A stretch of 51,473 nucleotides of DNA from Acidobacteriota bacterium (GCA_020199995.1 JAIVJM010000240.1:10345-61817), one strand, 5' to 3'. Shown: positions 34,803-43,714, numbered from the stretch's first letter. A program made the numbers and translations. Notes: generated by a model from the sequence alone, not told the origin.

Positions 34803-34831
34803 TTGGCATTTTCACGTGCGAAGTGTTAGGT
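34803..34831 (+). promoter_or_regulatory. Conserved promoter, copy 2
   Basis: TTGGCA (34803-34808), 17-bp spacer, TTAGGT (34826-34831), 82 bp before the GT2 ATG. Sequence similar to copy 1 extends through the leader (for example TTCCAGT at about 34870). The 218-bp gap (34696-34913) shows no gene. Confidence 0.65.
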
Positions 34832-34913
34832 TCTTGCTCTTCTTTCGCACCGGTTCCGGCGGCTGAAAAATTCCAGTCGAGACGCCGCAGCCGCCCCCTT
34901 AGTTCGAGCGAGC

Positions 34914-35849
34914 ATGTATAAGAACAAACGCATCGCCGTGGTCGTCCCCGCCTACAACGAGACGCGGCACGTCGGCGAAGTGCTCCGCACGATGCCCGAC
35001 TACGTCGATCACGTCGTCGCCGTGGATGATTGCAGCACTGACGACACGCTCGCGACCCTCAGAGCGTGCGCCGACCCGCGCGTCGTGGCGCTCCAGACCG
35101 AGGGCAATCAGGGTGTCGGCGGCGCGACGCTCGTCGGCTACGCGAAGGCGCTCGAACTGGGCGGCGACGTGCTGGTCAAGATGGACGGCGACGGGCAGAT
35201 GTCGCCCGAGCACCTGCCCCTCCTGCTCGACGCCCTCATCGAGCAGGAGTACGACTACGCGAAGGGCAACCGCTTTCTGGCGGGCGAGTCGCTGTCGCTC
35301 ATGCCGCGCCACCGCCTCTTCGGCAACGTCGTCCTGACCTTCGTCAACAAGCTCGCCTCCGGCTACTGGCACGTCTTCGACCCGCAGAACGGCTACACGG
35401 CGATTAGGGCCGAAGCGCTCCGCCGCCTCGACCTCGCGGGGATTCACCGCCGCTACTTCTTCGAGAACGACATGCTCATCGCGCTCAACTTCCACAACGC
35501 GCGCGTGCGCGACGTGGCGATCCCCGCGCGCTACGGCGACGAGCAGTCCGACCTCAATCCCTTCAAGGTGGGCGTCACCTTCCCGCTGCTCTTCGTCCCA
35601 CGGCTCTGGCGGCGCATCTATCAGAAGTACGTGCTGCGCGACTTCTCGCCCATCGCGCTCTTCCTCTTCGCGGGGCTCCTGCTGTTTGCGTGGGGCCTCC
35701 TCTTCGGCGCGTACCACTGGGCGAAGAGCGTGCTCACGGGCCACGCGGCCCCGACCGGTACGATCATGCTCGCCGTGCTCCCGCTGGTGCTCGGCTTCCA
35801 GCTCATCCTCGAAGCCGTCGCGCTCGACATCCGGGAGACGCCGAAGTGA
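34914..35849 (+). CDS. GT2-family glycosyltransferase with C-terminal membrane segments
   Basis: 311 residues. GT-A domain: IAVVVPAYNETRHV, VAVDDCSTDDT, the D-x-D in VKMDGDGQMSPE near residue 91, and DPQNGYTAIRAEALRRL. Two C-terminal hydrophobic segments (about 240-262 and 280-302) anchor it in the inner membrane, as in the DPM1/ArnC/GtrB group that makes polyprenyl-phosphate sugars for GT-C enzymes. Its stop overlaps the next gene's GTG (GTGA), so it is probably coupled to that membrane protein, which may use its product. Confidence 0.87.
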   Translation: MYKNKRIAVVVPAYNETRHVGEVLRTMPDYVDHVVAVDDCSTDDTLATLRACADPRVVALQTEGNQGVGGATLVGYAKALELGGDVLVKMDGDGQMSPEHLPLLLDALIEQEYDYAKGNRFLAGESLSLMPRHRLFGNVVLTFVNKLASGYWHVFDPQNGYTAIRAEALRRLDLAGIHRRYFFENDMLIALNFHNARVRDVAIPARYGDEQSDLNPFKVGVTFPLLFVPRLWRRIYQKYVLRDFSPIALFLFAGLLLFAWGLLFGAYHWAKSVLTGHAAPTGTIMLAVLPLVLGFQLILEAVALDIRETPK

Positions 35850-38080
35850 GTCAGCAGGCCCCGCCGCCGCGCCTCAGCCGCCCCGAGTTCGGCGACGCGC
35901 TTCTCTTCCTCTACATCGCCGTCTTTGCCCGGCAGTGCTTCTGGGCGGTCGAGCGGGACTGGACGGCGTGGGCGCTCACGCTCGCGGCCACGGGGCTCGT
36001 GTGGGGCGCGCACCTGCGTTGGAAGCCCGCGCCCGAGGGGCGGACGCCGCGCGTCTTCTGGGCCGTCGTCGCGCTGCCGCTGCTGCTGGTCTTCGCGCTG
36101 CGCGCCGCCTTCCCCGACCTCTCGTTCGACGTGCTCAATCACCGCCTCATACAGGGCGAGCGTGCGCTCAGCGGCGCGCAGCTCGCGCCGGGCGACTTCT
36201 TCCCGACCATCTTCCCTTTCAACCCAGCGCCGGACATGCTGACGGGGATCGTCCGCCACCTGCTCGGCTACCGGCTCGGCACCATCATCAACCTGCTCGC
36301 GCTCGTCTGGGCGGGGACAATTCTGGAAAAGATTCTGCGCCCCTTCGTCACGCGCGCGGGATGGAGGTGCGCGGGCGTGCTGCTCGCGCTCTGCACCGAG
36401 CACGTGCTGTTTCAGGTCAACAACTACATGGTTGACCTTCTGGCGCTCCCGCTCGTGCTCGAAGCGTTGCGCCTCGCGCTCTTCTACGACGAGACTGAGC
36501 ACGAGGGGCGCGATCTCCTCTTCGCGGCGCTGCTGCTCGGCGCTTCGATGGGTCTCAAGCTGACGAACGCGGCGGTGGCCCTGCCCGTCCTCGCCGTCTT
36601 CGCTGTCCGCGTCCTCTCGCGGCGGCCCCGTGCGCGCACGACGGGGCTCGTCCTGCTCGCGGGCTTCCTCTTCCTCGTCCCGCTCCTGCCGCACGCGCTC
36701 TACATCTACGCCGAGACGGGGAGCCCGGTCTTCCCCCTCTACAACAATCTTATCCACTCGCCGCTGTGGCCTGCCATCACTCCTTACGACGGGCGCTGGG
36801 GGCCGCGCGACCTGACCGAGACGCTGCTGTGGCCGGTGATCGGCGCGTGGATGCCCGAGCGGCTCTCGGAGCTGGGCGTCTACTCCGGGCGGATCGCGCT
36901 CGCGGTTCTGGGCGCCGCGCTCTGCCTGTTGCTTCCGCGCGTCGAGGGGCGCGCGCGCCTCATCGCGCTGGCCGTGCTGCTCGGCTCTTTCTTGTGGACA
37001 CTGACGAGCGGCTATGTCCGCTACGCGCTCTTCTGCGAAGTGCTGGGGGGCGTGCTCTTGGTTTACCTCTCGCGCTCCCTCTTCGAGCGCGGGGCGGGCT
37101 GGCCGCGCGCGCTCAAAGTAACGGCGTCGGCGCTGCCTTTGTGCCTGCTCTGCGTGCAGTGCGCGCTCGCCGCGCGCTACGTCTCGCAGACCGAATGGAG
37201 CAAGCGCCTGACCCTCTTCGACGACCCCGACGCCTACCGCAAAGAGCTGCGCTGGGCGTGGCGCGACCGAGACCTCATGAAATTTCAGACGGCGGAAGCG
37301 CGTGCGCTCTTCGGGCGCGTGGAGGCATGGGTCGTGAGCGATGTCAAGACGAACGGCGTCGAAGTCCTGCTCCGCCCCGGTGTCCCGATGCTCGCCGTCA
37401 ACAACCTCGAATACTTCGACCGGCGGCAATCGCGCGCGCGCTTCGCGGGAACGCTCGAGCGTTTGCGCGGCAGGCGCGTCTACAGCTTGAGCCTGACGGA
37501 AGACCTCGACGCCTCGCTAGAGTTTCTCAAACGACGCAGGCTCATCATCGGCGAAGTGACCCCCGTTTTGGTATCTTTCTTTTCGGCGCGGACGCGGCTC
37601 CACATGTCCCTCATCGAAATCGGCGTGCCGGAGCAGCGCGAGACGCCGCGCCGGACGGCGGATGCGCCCGATGTGACCGAAGCCAAAGGCCCTCTGGACG
37701 ACGACGCCTTCGACGCGCAACTGAGCGCGGCGGACGTACCGCCAAAGATGCGCGGCGGCGAAAAGGCGACGATTCGCGTGACGGTCAAAAACATCAGCCG
37801 GTACGTGTGGCCCGCGCGCGGGCAAAAAGACGGAAAGTATTTTATAAATGTCGCGGACAGCTGGCTCGACGGAGGAGAGACGCTGGTGGATAACATGGAC
37901 GGCAGGGGCGCGCTGCCGCGCGACCTCTGGCCGGGCGAATCGGTCGAAGTCCCCCTCCAGATCAACGCGCCCGAAGGGCCGGGCGACTACCTCCTCGAAA
38001 TAGACCTCGTGCAGGAGGGCGTGACGTTCTTCCAGACCAAGGGCTCGCAGTACCCCCGCTACAGGGTCAAGGTCGAATAG
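35846..38080 (+). CDS. GT-C-like membrane glycosyltransferase with C-terminal beta-sandwich module
   Basis: 744 residues from GTG 35846, which overlaps the GT2 stop as GTGA. About ten hydrophobic segments (LLFLYIAVFARQCFW, LPLLLVFALRAAFPDLSFDVLNHRL in pieces) with a periplasmic acidic loop fit a GT-C transferase using a polyprenyl-linked sugar, plausibly the product of the upstream GT2. Residues 622-744 are a beta-sandwich module: VTVKNISRYVWPARG, NMDGRGALPRDLWPGESVEV, PGDYLLEIDLVQEGVTFF. The same module makes up the next gene's product and recurs in three later proteins, where it may bind glycan or a partner. Confidence 0.78.
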   Translation: MSQQAPPPRLSRPEFGDALLFLYIAVFARQCFWAVERDWTAWALTLAATGLVWGAHLRWKPAPEGRTPRVFWAVVALPLLLVFALRAAFPDLSFDVLNHRLIQGERALSGAQLAPGDFFPTIFPFNPAPDMLTGIVRHLLGYRLGTIINLLALVWAGTILEKILRPFVTRAGWRCAGVLLALCTEHVLFQVNNYMVDLLALPLVLEALRLALFYDETEHEGRDLLFAALLLGASMGLKLTNAAVALPVLAVFAVRVLSRRPRARTTGLVLLAGFLFLVPLLPHALYIYAETGSPVFPLYNNLIHSPLWPAITPYDGRWGPRDLTETLLWPVIGAWMPERLSELGVYSGRIALAVLGAALCLLLPRVEGRARLIALAVLLGSFLWTLTSGYVRYALFCEVLGGVLLVYLSRSLFERGAGWPRALKVTASALPLCLLCVQCALAARYVSQTEWSKRLTLFDDPDAYRKELRWAWRDRDLMKFQTAEARALFGRVEAWVVSDVKTNGVEVLLRPGVPMLAVNNLEYFDRRQSRARFAGTLERLRGRRVYSLSLTEDLDASLEFLKRRRLIIGEVTPVLVSFFSARTRLHMSLIEIGVPEQRETPRRTADAPDVTEAKGPLDDDAFDAQLSAADVPPKMRGGEKATIRVTVKNISRYVWPARGQKDGKYFINVADSWLDGGETLVDNMDGRGALPRDLWPGESVEVPLQINAPEGPGDYLLEIDLVQEGVTFFQTKGSQYPRYRVKVE

Positions 38081-38137
38081 TAGAAACGCGCGGGAATTTT
38101 TCGTCGGACATTATCACTCAGCGGAAAGGATAGACAG

Positions 38138-38686
38138 ATGAAAATCAAAATCTCAGCGGGCGCGCTGCTGCTCCTCTGCGCGCTCTCGGTCGCGGGGTGC
38201 CGCGGCACTTCGCCCGCCGCGAACAGCGCGGCCAGTGAGAGCCCGACCCCGACGCCGGGGCCGAAAGACGCCGCGGCCCTGCCCGACAACGGCTTCAGGG
38301 CGCAGCTCACGGTGGCCGACCCGCCCGCGCGCCTGCGTGCCGGGCAGAAGCAGACCGTGCAGGTCAAGGTCAGGAACGCGAGCGACGCGCAGTGGTACGC
38401 GCGCGGCGGCGAAATCAACACGCACCCGGACAACCGCTTCTACCTCGCCGTCGGAAACCGCTGGCTGAAGGCCGAAGGCGAGGAGATGGTCACCAACATG
38501 GACGGGCGCTACGGCCTGCCCAAAGACCTCGCGCCCGGCGAGGAGATCGAAGTGCCGCTCCAGATCACCGCGCCGAAGACGCCCGGCGACTATCTCCTCG
38601 AAGTTGACATCATTCAGGAGCAGGTCGGCTGGTTCCTCGACAAGGGCTCGCCGACGGCGAAGGTCAAGGTGACGGTGGTTCGTTAG
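38138..38686 (+). CDS. Lipoprotein consisting of the recurrent beta-sandwich module
   Basis: 182 residues. Signal peptide with lipobox LSVAGC (Cys21), a Ser/Pro/Thr-rich linker (about 25-45), then the module: AQLTVADPPARLRAGQKQ, VRNASDAQWYARGG, NRWLKAEGEEMVTNMDGRYG, LPKDLAPGEEIEVPLQI, PGDYLLEVDIIQEQVGWF. It is the same domain as the C-terminus of the upstream membrane enzyme, 57 bp away, so a split or duplicated module on a lipid anchor. No enzymatic residues seen. The stop codon is the first base group of palindrome F. Confidence 0.82.
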   Translation: MKIKISAGALLLLCALSVAGCRGTSPAANSAASESPTPTPGPKDAAALPDNGFRAQLTVADPPARLRAGQKQTVQVKVRNASDAQWYARGGEINTHPDNRFYLAVGNRWLKAEGEEMVTNMDGRYGLPKDLAPGEEIEVPLQITAPKTPGDYLLEVDIIQEQVGWFLDKGSPTAKVKVTVVR

Positions 38687-38808
38687 CTGAAAGCTGTTAG
38701 CTTTCAGCTTTCAGCCAATCCTTCTTCCGGCAGTTGAGCGAACGGTCGAAGGTTGATTCCTACCGGCACGGAAAAAGCTGACAGCTAATAGCTGACAGCT
38801 AATAGCTT
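38683..38808. repeat. Heptamer palindrome F (AGCTGAA / AGCTAAT type)
   Basis: Left: AGCTGAA, AGCTGTT, AGCTTTC, AGCTTTC (38686-38715). Right: AGCTGAC, AGCTAAT, AGCTGAC, AGCTAAT (38777-38806). All in 7-bp register and roughly complementary, with a 58-bp core. It begins at the lipoprotein stop and ends five bases before the next ATG. Confidence 0.75.
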
Positions 38809-38812
38809 CTTT

Positions 38813-41536
38813 ATGCGACTCGCCTACTTCAGCCCGCTGAACCCGCAACGCTCGGGGATTTCCGACTACAGCGAGGAATTGCTGCCGCACCTCGTGGCGG
38901 GCGGCGCGGAGATCACGCTCTTCGTCGAAGGCTTCCGGCCTTCGAGCGCGGGGCTGCTCGCGCGCTTCCCGTGGCTCGACTACCGGCGCGACGCTTCAGT
39001 GTTGCGGACGCTTGAAGCGTACGACGCGGTCGTCTATCACATGGGGAACGACCACCGCTATCACGCGGGCATCCTCGAAGCCTTCCGGGCGCACCCCGGC
39101 ATCGTCGTCTTTCACGACTTCGCCTTGCAGGACTTCTTCCTCGGGCTCGCGCGCGCGCGCAATGATGCGCGCGTCTATGTCGAAGAGGTCGGGGCCTGCC
39201 ACGGCGCGGCGGCGCGGCGCGAGGCGTCGGAGTCGCTCGCTCGCGGCGGCACGCCCTCGATGGTCGCGCGCCCGCTCGACTTCCCCGTCAACTGCCGCGT
39301 GGCCTCGGGGGCCGAAGGCATCGTCGTCCACTCCGAATGGGGCCGCGCGCGCTTCGCCGAGATCGCGCCCGGCGTCCCCGTCAGGCACATCAACATGCCC
39401 GTCGCGGCGGCGGCGGCTGCTTCCGAAGCGGGCGGGGGCGGGGGCGCGGAGCGGCCCGTGCGCGAAGGCGGCCCCGTGCGCATCGCCAACTTCGGACTCA
39501 TCACGCCGGGCAAGGGCATCGAGCAGGCGCTCCGGGCGCTGGCCTCGCTCCGCGACACGCACGACTTCCGCTACGCGCTCGTCGGCGAGTCGAACTCCTT
39601 CTTCGACGTCCGCGCACTCGTCCGCCGGTACGGACTGGAAAACCGCGTCGAGGTGACGGGCCACGTGCCGCTGGCGGAGTTCGAGCGGCGCATCAGCGAG
39701 ACCGACATCGCGCTCAACCTGCGAGAGCGCACCGTGGGCGAGACCAGCGCGAGCCTCTGCCGCATCATGGCGGCGGGGGTGGCGAGCGTCGTCTCGAACG
39801 TCGGATGGTACTCGGAGCTGCCCGGAGACTGCGTGGTCAAGGTGGATTGGGACGAGTGCGCCGACGCGCTCCTCTGTGAATACCTCAAGCGGCTCATTGA
39901 AGACGCGCCCTTGCGAGCCCGCATCGGCGAGAACGCGCGCCGCCACGCGCTGGCCGCGCACGCGGTCGAGCAGAGCGCCGCCGACTACCTCGACTTCATC
40001 AATGAGGTGGTCGCGCGGCGCACGCGCAGACGGCTCGTCGGCGGCGTCACGGCTGAACTGTCGCGGCTCGGCGTCGGCCCCGGCGACGAAGCGCTGATGC
40101 GCGGCGTGGCGTCGGAACTCGCCGCCCTCGCGCCCGCGAGCCTGTTTGAGAGCGCCGCTATCTCGCACCGCAACGGCCACGCTTCGCCCGCGTCACGCGC
40201 AGAAGAAGCGTCGAACGGCGGCGGCCCGGCGGCGCACATCGAGGCCGCCGCCTCGCCTCATTCGGATGCCGGAGCGGAAACAACGTCACCTTTATCAACT
40301 TCGACGGCGGGGCGGCTGCCCAAAATTGAGGGGGTGGATTACAAGCGCGCGGCAATCGAATACCTCGGGCTGCTCGGCGCAGAGCGGCGGCATCACCTCC
40401 GCACCAAGCCTTTCTACAACCTCGCGCACAAGCTCCCGAAGTACAAGGGCGAGGGGCTCGACGAAGACTCGCACCGGCACTTCTGCGACTTCGCCAACAT
40501 GGCCCACGCGCTCGCGCTCGCGCCCGGCAGCCGCATCCTCGACGTGGGCTGCGGCTCGGGCTGGCTCTCGGAATACTTCGCCCGCCTCGGCTATGTCGTG
40601 AAGGGCATTGACATCAGCCCCTCGCTCGTCGAGATGTCGCGCGAGCGCGTCGCGCGCGTCCCCTACGGCGTGGATCACGAGACGCCGCTGCGCTGCACCT
40701 TCGAGGTACACGACATCGAGGGCGCGCCGCTTCAAGAGAAGTTCGACGCCCTTATCTGCTACGACTCGCTCCACCACTTCGAAGACGAGCGCGCCGTCGT
40801 GCAAAACCTCTCGGCGATGGTGGAACGGGGCGGACTGCTCTTCATCCTCGAAGGCGAGCGACCGCCCGCGGGCTCGGCGAGCGAAGAAGAGCTGCGCGGC
40901 GTGATGGTCGAGTACCGGACGCTCGAATCGCCCTTCAGCTACGAGTATCTGCGCGAGCTGCTTGAGGGACACGGCTTCGCCGTGGTCGGCGACTACGTCA
41001 GCGTCAACGGCCTCTTCGAGCGCGAGATGCTCGAGGGCGACCGGCTGCCGCTCGCGACTCTGGCGACCAACTATCACTACCTCACCTGCAAGAAAGTCGC
41101 CGAGGGCGCGCCCGCCAGTGGCGTGCCCGACAGCCGACGCCCCGGCCTCTTGCGCGCGCTCTTCTCCCTGCGCGAAAGCGCGCCCGAGCGGCTCGCGCCC
41201 GGCTCGACTTTCGCGCCGTCGGTCACCGTCGAAAACACCGGCGACACGCTCTGGCTCACGGGTCAGACCGTGCGCGCGGGCGTTGTCATGCCCGCCGTGC
41301 GCGTCTACGACGACGCCTCAGGCGACCTCGTCAGCGAGTTCCACGGCGAGCCGATGCTGGCGCGCGCCGTCGCGCCGGGCGAGACGATCAATTTCAAAAT
41401 CGAATACCTCGTGCCGCGACACCCCGGCGCGTACACCATGAAGATAGACCTCGTCGATCAGCACGTCTGCTGGTTCGAGGAGCGCGGCAGCGCGCCGCTC
41501 GTGCTTCGCTTCGAGGTCGGTCAAGAAAATCTATGA
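38813..41536 (+). CDS. GT4 glycosyltransferase - methyltransferase - beta-sandwich fusion
   Basis: 907 residues, three parts. Residues 1-400: GT4 glycosyltransferase (SPLNPQRSGISDYSEEL, FHDFALQDFF, NFGLITPGKGIEQALRAL, and LNLRERTVGETSASLCRIMA in place of the E-x7-E region). Residues 505-740: class I methyltransferase (ILDVGCGSGWLSEYFARLGY near 575, GIDISPSLVEMS, YDSLHHF). Residues 786-905: the recurrent beta-sandwich (VTVENTGDTLWLTGQ, VAPGETINFKIEY, HPGAYTMKIDLVDQHVCWFEE). The linker at 430-500 is Ala/Ser-rich. One chain could add a sugar and methylate it. ATG 38813; the stop overlaps the next start as ATGA. Confidence 0.85.
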   Translation: MRLAYFSPLNPQRSGISDYSEELLPHLVAGGAEITLFVEGFRPSSAGLLARFPWLDYRRDASVLRTLEAYDAVVYHMGNDHRYHAGILEAFRAHPGIVVFHDFALQDFFLGLARARNDARVYVEEVGACHGAAARREASESLARGGTPSMVARPLDFPVNCRVASGAEGIVVHSEWGRARFAEIAPGVPVRHINMPVAAAAAASEAGGGGGAERPVREGGPVRIANFGLITPGKGIEQALRALASLRDTHDFRYALVGESNSFFDVRALVRRYGLENRVEVTGHVPLAEFERRISETDIALNLRERTVGETSASLCRIMAAGVASVVSNVGWYSELPGDCVVKVDWDECADALLCEYLKRLIEDAPLRARIGENARRHALAAHAVEQSAADYLDFINEVVARRTRRRLVGGVTAELSRLGVGPGDEALMRGVASELAALAPASLFESAAISHRNGHASPASRAEEASNGGGPAAHIEAAASPHSDAGAETTSPLSTSTAGRLPKIEGVDYKRAAIEYLGLLGAERRHHLRTKPFYNLAHKLPKYKGEGLDEDSHRHFCDFANMAHALALAPGSRILDVGCGSGWLSEYFARLGYVVKGIDISPSLVEMSRERVARVPYGVDHETPLRCTFEVHDIEGAPLQEKFDALICYDSLHHFEDERAVVQNLSAMVERGGLLFILEGERPPAGSASEEELRGVMVEYRTLESPFSYEYLRELLEGHGFAVVGDYVSVNGLFEREMLEGDRLPLATLATNYHYLTCKKVAEGAPASGVPDSRRPGLLRALFSLRESAPERLAPGSTFAPSVTVENTGDTLWLTGQTVRAGVVMPAVRVYDDASGDLVSEFHGEPMLARAVAPGETINFKIEYLVPRHPGAYTMKIDLVDQHVCWFEERGSAPLVLRFEVGQENL

Positions 41537-42386
41537 TGACGCGGGAAGAGATTCTGTCGGAGTTGGAGAGGCTCCAGCCGTGGTTCCATCGCATTGATCT
41601 GGGCGGCGGCATCTTCACCAAGACCGAGAGCGTGATGGGCGAGCCGGTGGATCACCCGGCGGGGCCGTGGGAAGTCATCGGCAAATGCATCCCCGCAGAC
41701 CTCGCGGGCAAGTCCGTGCTCGACGTGGGCTGCAACGCCGGGTTCTACGCCATCGAGGCGAAGCGGCGCGGCGCGGCGCGCGTCCTCGGCGTGGACGGCC
41801 AGCGCCAGCACGTCCGGCAGGCCGTCTTCGTGCGCGGCGCGCTCGGGCTCGACATCGAGTACCGGCGCATGAACGTCTATGAGCTCAACCGGCGCACCGT
41901 CGGACAATTCGGCATCACGCTCGCGCTCGGCCTCGTCTATCACCTCAAGCATCTGGCAAGACGCGCGCGGGCCGTGCCGCCGCCCGCGGCGCGGACGTGC
42001 GCCATCACTTCGTGGCCTCGCTCGCGCTCGTCGAAGGCCCCGCGCGCTGCCGCGCTGCGGAAGAGCTGACGTTCCGCCTCCGCGCCGAGAACACCGGTCT
42101 CGCGCGCTGGCCCGCGCGCGGCGAGCCCGCTGCCGACGACAGGGGCGCGGTACACCTCGGCTCGCACCTTTTGCGCGATGACGAGGACGAGGTCGCGTGG
42201 GATTACGCGAGGGCGCGCCTGCCGCGCGACATCGAGCCGGGCGAGGCGGTCGAACTCGCGGTCATGGTGCGCGCGCCTGAAAGGCCGGGCCGCTATGTCG
42301 TCGAGTTCGACATGCTGGCCGAGCACGTCTCATGGTTCGAGGACTTCGGCTCGGGCACTTTGAGGCACGAAATCGTCGTCGAATAG
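41533..42386 (+). pseudogene. Methyltransferase with beta-sandwich module, broken by internal deletion
   Basis: ATG 41533 overlaps the previous stop. The first 140 residues are a DUF1698-like class I methyltransferase (FHRIDLGGGIFTKTES, VLDVGCNAGFYAIEAKRRG, ITLALGLVYHLKHL). After LKHL (about 41957) roughly 100 expected residues are missing and the frame changes. The recurrent beta-sandwich continues in another frame from about 41958 or later to the stop at 42384-42386 (LRAENTGLARWPARG, LPRDIEPGEAVELAV, PGRYVVEFDMLAEHVSWFED). Read in the first frame the ORF ends at 42069 as nonsense. Without the C-terminal half of the methyltransferase fold it is probably inactive. Confidence 0.8.
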
Positions 42387-42525
42387 TCGAAAAGTAAACT
42401 TTCCGCGCTCTTCCGGCGTCCAAAGATTTCGGGTCGGAACAACTCCCGCCGGGGGCTTCGGGCGCGGCCCGCAAAGTCCGCTCGGAGAGGCCGCGCGGCG
42501 GGCCAAAAGCTTGAGGCTCTTGAAG

Positions 42526-42555
42526 TTGACAAACCGCGGGCGCGCTGTCTAAACT
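42526..42555 (+). promoter_or_regulatory. Probable promoter of the DUF4214 gene
   Basis: TTGACA (42526-42531), 18-bp spacer, TAAACT (42550-42555), about 115 bp before ATG 42670. The rest of the 283-bp gap (42387-42669) is GC-rich with no gene. Confidence 0.6.
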
Positions 42556-42669
42556 GGCTCCGGTCGTGACGGGAGCAGCCCCGCTCCCGACGAGAGTTAA
42601 CCACACCTTTCCGAAGGTTTAAGACGACACGGACTTTTCCTGCCTGAAAGAAATACGGGGAGCACTATC

Positions 42670-43650
42670 ATGCGAAAGTTTATCGTTGCAGTTCTCGTGG
42701 TGGCCTTGACCGCCGCCGGCGCGTTGGGGCAGAGTCAGGGCGCGCCCACACTCCGCATCGTCTCGGAAGACGGCAACAACCTGCCGTCCGAGCTGATGTA
42801 CGGCAACACGAAGGTCAAGCCGCTGCGCCTCCGGCCCGGCACCAACCAGCCGATCACGATTGACGACACCGACTTCTTCGTCCAGCAGCAGTACGTAGAT
42901 TTCCTCTCGCGCTTCCCCGATCAGGGCGGCTTCGCCTTCTGGCAGAACGACATCAACGTCTGCGGCCCCAACCCCGCGTGCATCGACAACAAGCGCGTCA
43001 ACGTCTCGGCGGCCTTCTTCCTCTCGATAGAGTTTCAGGAGACCGGCTTCCTCGTCTACCGCATGTACAAGGCCGCCTTCGGCGACGCGCAGGGGCAGGC
43101 CAGCGTGGGCGGCGTCCTGACGCCGATACAGGTGCCGGTCGTTAAGCGCGAGGAGTTCATGCCGGACACGCGCAGCATCGGTCAGGGAGTGATCGTCGGG
43201 ACTCCGGGCTGGCCCGAGCGGCTCGAAGCCAACAAGGCGTCCTTCGCGCAGGAGTTCGTCTCCCGCTCGCGGTTCACTTCGGCCTTCGCCGCGCTGACGC
43301 CCACCGCCTTCGTGGATGCCTTGAACACGAACACGGGCGGCGCGCTCGACGCCGGCGAGCGGCAGACGCTGATCAACGAACTGACGGCGAACAACACCCC
43401 GTCGGGCCGCGCCAGTGTGCTCCGCAAAGTGGCCGAGGATTCGACGCTGGCGGCGGCTGAGACGAACAAGGCGTTTGTCCTCATGCAGTTCTTCGGCTAC
43501 CTCAAGCGCAACCCGAACGACGCGCCGGACGCGAATCACAGCGGCTACAACTTCTGGCTCGGCAAGCTCAACGACAACAACGGCAACTTCGTGCAGGCCC
43601 AGATGGTCAAAGCCTTCATTGACTCCATCGAGTACCGCGCGCGGTTCTAA
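42670..43650 (+). CDS. Secreted DUF4214-domain protein
   Basis: 326 residues. Signal peptide (MRKFIVAVLVVALTAAGALG, cleavage near 20). Two DUF4214-type stretches: FFVQQQYVDFLSRFPDQGG with FAFWQNDIN (about 75-110), and FVLMQFFGYLKRNPNDAPDA with NFWLGKLN (about 270-305). DUF4214 proteins are exported and common in Acidobacteriota; they may be part of a surface layer or glycoprotein. The same domain ends the membrane protein at 29951. Its own promoter and a strong terminator make it a single-gene unit inside the polysaccharide region. Confidence 0.85.
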   Translation: MRKFIVAVLVVALTAAGALGQSQGAPTLRIVSEDGNNLPSELMYGNTKVKPLRLRPGTNQPITIDDTDFFVQQQYVDFLSRFPDQGGFAFWQNDINVCGPNPACIDNKRVNVSAAFFLSIEFQETGFLVYRMYKAAFGDAQGQASVGGVLTPIQVPVVKREEFMPDTRSIGQGVIVGTPGWPERLEANKASFAQEFVSRSRFTSAFAALTPTAFVDALNTNTGGALDAGERQTLINELTANNTPSGRASVLRKVAEDSTLAAAETNKAFVLMQFFGYLKRNPNDAPDANHSGYNFWLGKLNDNNGNFVQAQMVKAFIDSIEYRARF

Positions 43651-43672
43651 AAGACTGTCACGGTTCTAAACT

Positions 43673-43714
43673 GAAGAGGGCTTGCTCCCGTGGGAGCAAG
43701 CCCTCTTCGTTTTT
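43673..43714 (+). terminator. Rho-independent terminator of the DUF4214 gene
   Basis: Perfect 17-bp stem (43673-43689 with 43692-43708), 2-nt loop as drawn (a larger loop forms in practice), then GTTTTT. It can also stop the leftward YfhO gene, whose stop is at 43748. Confidence 0.9.

Noticed and set aside
32995-37429. Long antisense ORFs, over 600 codons, opposite the radical SAM and GT-C genes, and others opposite most genes
   Set aside because: In GC-rich DNA the antisense frame of a real gene stays open by composition. These have Arg/Glu-rich, featureless translations and the opposite strand has clear families.
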